Below, in pieces: positions 61,501-64,000 of a stretch of DNA of 64,000 nt. The stretch spans positions 2,702,471 to 2,766,470 of the forward strand of contig JAYKAV010003110.1 in NCBI GenBank assembly GCA_035582835.1, given 5' to 3'. Position 1 is the stretch's first letter. Each line of letters starts with the position of its first letter. The translations under genes were made by a program, and so were the position numbers. The DNA is from Phoebastria nigripes. Taxonomy: Eukaryota; Chordata; Aves; Procellariiformes; Diomedeidae. Under the pieces are notes generated by a model. It saw only the letters and a program-made list of their open reading frames with translations, was not told the DNA's origin and searched no databases.

Positions 61501-64000
61501 TAAAAAAGGATAACTGAAAAAGTAAACATACATATGAAGTAACTGATGACGTAAAGAAGCCTAATGATTAATTCCCTTTTCAGGCACTAAATACAACATA
61601 TCCTCAATGTTATACACTCTCATATAACTTTGTATACATCTACTAAAAAAATGTTACTTATAATGGCCTTTCACAAAGGTGCTAAGGATGGGCCCAATGA
61701 CACCAGATGTTGAGAACTCTCAATTCCAATTAATTTTAATGAGATCTGAAGGTATTCTGAATGTCCACCCCAGTTGCTAGTTAAGTAGTGACCTTGCAGT
61801 CACACTGGAATTTCTGAATCCTAGTAAAATTATGCAAAAAGACATACACAGCACCAAACTGAAGTAGGTAGGTTTACCCTATTTTCAAGTCACTGTTAAA
61901 AATGTCCACTTTCCCTCTCTCTCAACAGGTCTGATCCTTTTCTACCCGTTTTCCTTCTCTGTTTTCTTCTACTGCAGTGACCAAGGAAGAAAACAGCTGC
62001 CCGGCTCCTACACACTCACACTAAAAAACCCAAATGTTTTCCCATGCCATTCAAGCTTCGCATCATTTCAGATGCCCCACTCTCTCTGCACGATACTGTG
62101 GCCTCTGATCTAAGTTTTGAGAATATGCTGGTACTAAACAGTTGCATGTTTTTGGAGGATAAGGGAGGAATATTTCCTACTGAGCCAATTTATGTGAGAT
62201 GCAATCAGTTTCCCACCCTCCCAGCAGGATTACAGACACAGGCATATTTGGATTCAGAACACTACAAATTAGAAATCCAATATTAAAAGTAAAGTAACAG
62301 AACATATAGTTTCTCACAAGCTGCAGTTAATACATTGCAAAAATAGGCTAAATAGACTGTTTCCCAGAGGTAAATGAGATTTTCACCTACATTTCTATGG
62401 AAAAGGGGAATACTGAAGCCTTCAGACTGTTTCTTGCCTCTCCTACAGCTGGAAATAGTGAGGGGAACTGTAAACTGAGTTTTGAGAGGGACAGACTGAG
62501 GGCATCTGCCTCAAATTATGTTGGGAGCAACTGTTACATAGTATGCTTGTACTTAAATAGATGAATTTCTGTGCACTGCCAAGATTATAATTTCTAGTCT
62601 GCCTCAGCCTCTACCTCTATTTCTTTTGGCTCTAAGCAAGGCAGAACCAGAGATGCTATATGACTTTCCTAGAGAAATAAAAAAGGGCCAGACATACAGT
62701 CCAGTTACCTCAATTCAACTAGTTAACACGCATCAGCTGAACCACGGTAACTGCCTTTGTACCCATTCTTAGTCCTAGGAATATATGCTTGTTCGATTTA
62801 CAGCCCAAACTATTGACAGAAGGCTAAACTGTAAAGCAGTAATAAAATGTGCTTAATGTTGAGCTTTCAGAGTCTGAGCCAGAATTAAAATTGAGGATCG
62901 CTAGCTCCTCATTCTGCACATTGGTTTTAAGACNCACATGGAATAATACTAAGGAATACACCACACTCGTATTTTCTTTTCCCAACACTCTGATATGACA
63001 TTTCAAGAGCTGAATGAGTACACAGTAAAGCGCTCCAAAATTACTCTGTAGTAAACGGAAGTCAACTTACTGTTTTGATTTACTGTTTTGGGTCCCTCTT
63101 GCATGGACTTATTCATGTGTTTACCTTTAAAAGAATGAGTAGGCCTACCAGGGCTAGTGGGGCTACTTAAGTGCATAAGAATCTCCAAAATCACTAGCCT
63201 ATTTTCCCTGCACTGAGGAAGCCTTAGAACTATGTTATTTATCACATGGGGAGGAATTTATCTCATTTACCACCTTAGGCAAAAAGTCAGGCATATAGTC
63301 TAAGGAAACAATTTCCCCACTCAACCGGGACAGATAAAAGCTCCATGGGAGAACATTTGTCCCCACTTTAGATACCAATCTTAGGACAGTTTTGGACAAG
63401 ATGCCTCTCACCGTGCACTTTATTAATACAGGAAGCTTAGATAACTAGCTTAGACTAGACACTGAATTTATACATGGCTAAAATTAAGACCTACAGAAAC
63501 TCGAACCATGTGTGAAAACTTCGAAATGTGAAATTAGCCACTGAATGTAAGGTTATATTAATCTCAGAGCGCCAGATAAAAAGCAGCAGAGCTAAAGCAA
63601 ACATAACCACCAAAAACATTCATTGTTGATGTTTTGGTTTTATTTTCTATTTTTTAAAACAGAGTGCATGTGAAGTCAGTGCTTCATTAACAAGAATCAT
63701 GCATAAATATATACAAAGGTATCACATGTATATTCTTTTTTTAATATGTATTTTTACTTCTTGTGATAACTAGAAACGAATACAGGTCTGCTGCTCTAGG
63801 AACAATCATCCCCGAAGAAGTACGACTAAAGCAAAATCATTTTAGATATAAAATTTCTCAGGACTCTGCTCTCACTGTAAGAAACTTGGAAGGCAAGGAG
63901 AAACAACGGCTATTTTTCCACCTAATTTTTTTCTCGTTCATGAAAACTGAATTGTTACTTCTTTAGGAATGAGAAACATACTGTCTGCAATCTAGTTCGC
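58589..64000. other. Non-coding stretch, no gene seen
   Basis: I recognise no gene. The open frame at 62044-62286 (80 codons) follows a pyrimidine-rich stretch ending CTACTGCAG at 61977, which resembles a splice acceptor. The peptide resembles nothing I know, so no exon is called. A patch near 61690-61755 faintly resembles an old sauropsid repeat. Confidence 0.5.
58648..58729. repeat. Imperfect tandem duplication, about 40-bp unit
   Basis: Unit 1 (58648-58690) and unit 2 (58692-58729) both contain ATATGTACACTAA or GTATGTACACTAA, then GTAAAACATCT or GTAAAACATCTC, and end in TTTC. Unit 2 lacks about five bases. It is a local duplication in non-coding DNA. Confidence 0.8.

Noticed and set aside
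62044..62286. Possible exon behind a splice-acceptor-like CTACTGCAG
   Set aside because: The frame starts after an in-frame stop at the acceptor, the peptide matches nothing known to me, and no donor or partner exon is evident.

Overview
This window looks like non-coding DNA (intergenic or deep-intronic) from a bird, probably a neoavian. The evidence is four fragments of CR1 LINEs with avian-type 3' ends, three solo LTRs of one endogenous-retrovirus group that start TGTCCTGG and end in (A/G)ACA or AACA, and older sauropsid repeats (one long ancient CR1/L3-type LINE copy and two MIR-like SINEs). The DNA is AT-rich and interrupted by eleven isolated N calls plus one NN pair, as expected of a draft assembly.

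I found no protein-coding gene I can support. The longest open frames are 82 to 150 codons. They resemble no family I recognise, and several overlap in different frames of pyrimidine-rich DNA. The only recognisable protein similarity is to LINE ORF2 (reverse transcriptase and C-terminal region), and all of it is broken. I saw no convincing tRNA, rRNA, CRISPR array or operon-like structure.

Layout: 1-7 kb is unannotated AT-rich DNA with one internally deleted CR1 at about 1.2-1.6 kb. A CR1 3' fragment lies at 7.0-7.5 kb, and MIR-like SINEs at 8.1 and 15.2 kb. An ancient, colinear CR1/L3-type LINE of about 1.2 kb covers 25.8-27.0 kb, with a second small fragment of the same group in the opposite orientation at 28.0 kb. 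Three solo LTRs lie at 36.0, 37.7 and 43.0 kb, all on the plus strand. A CR1 3' copy of about 630 bp lies at 39.25-39.89 kb and a last CR1 scrap at 58.4 kb. Simple repeats, short tandem duplications, homopolymers and a G-rich tract are scattered between them.

The most notable observation is at 44,969-45,026. This 58-base block matches the reverse complement of the Illumina P5/TruSeq universal adapter at about 48 of 58 positions without gaps, and is followed by a run of A. It is most likely sequencing-library contamination built into the assembly. I found no new biological system here. The other points worth checking are the LTR subfamily mosaic, one LTR without a target-site duplication, and a perfect 15-bp inverted repeat.
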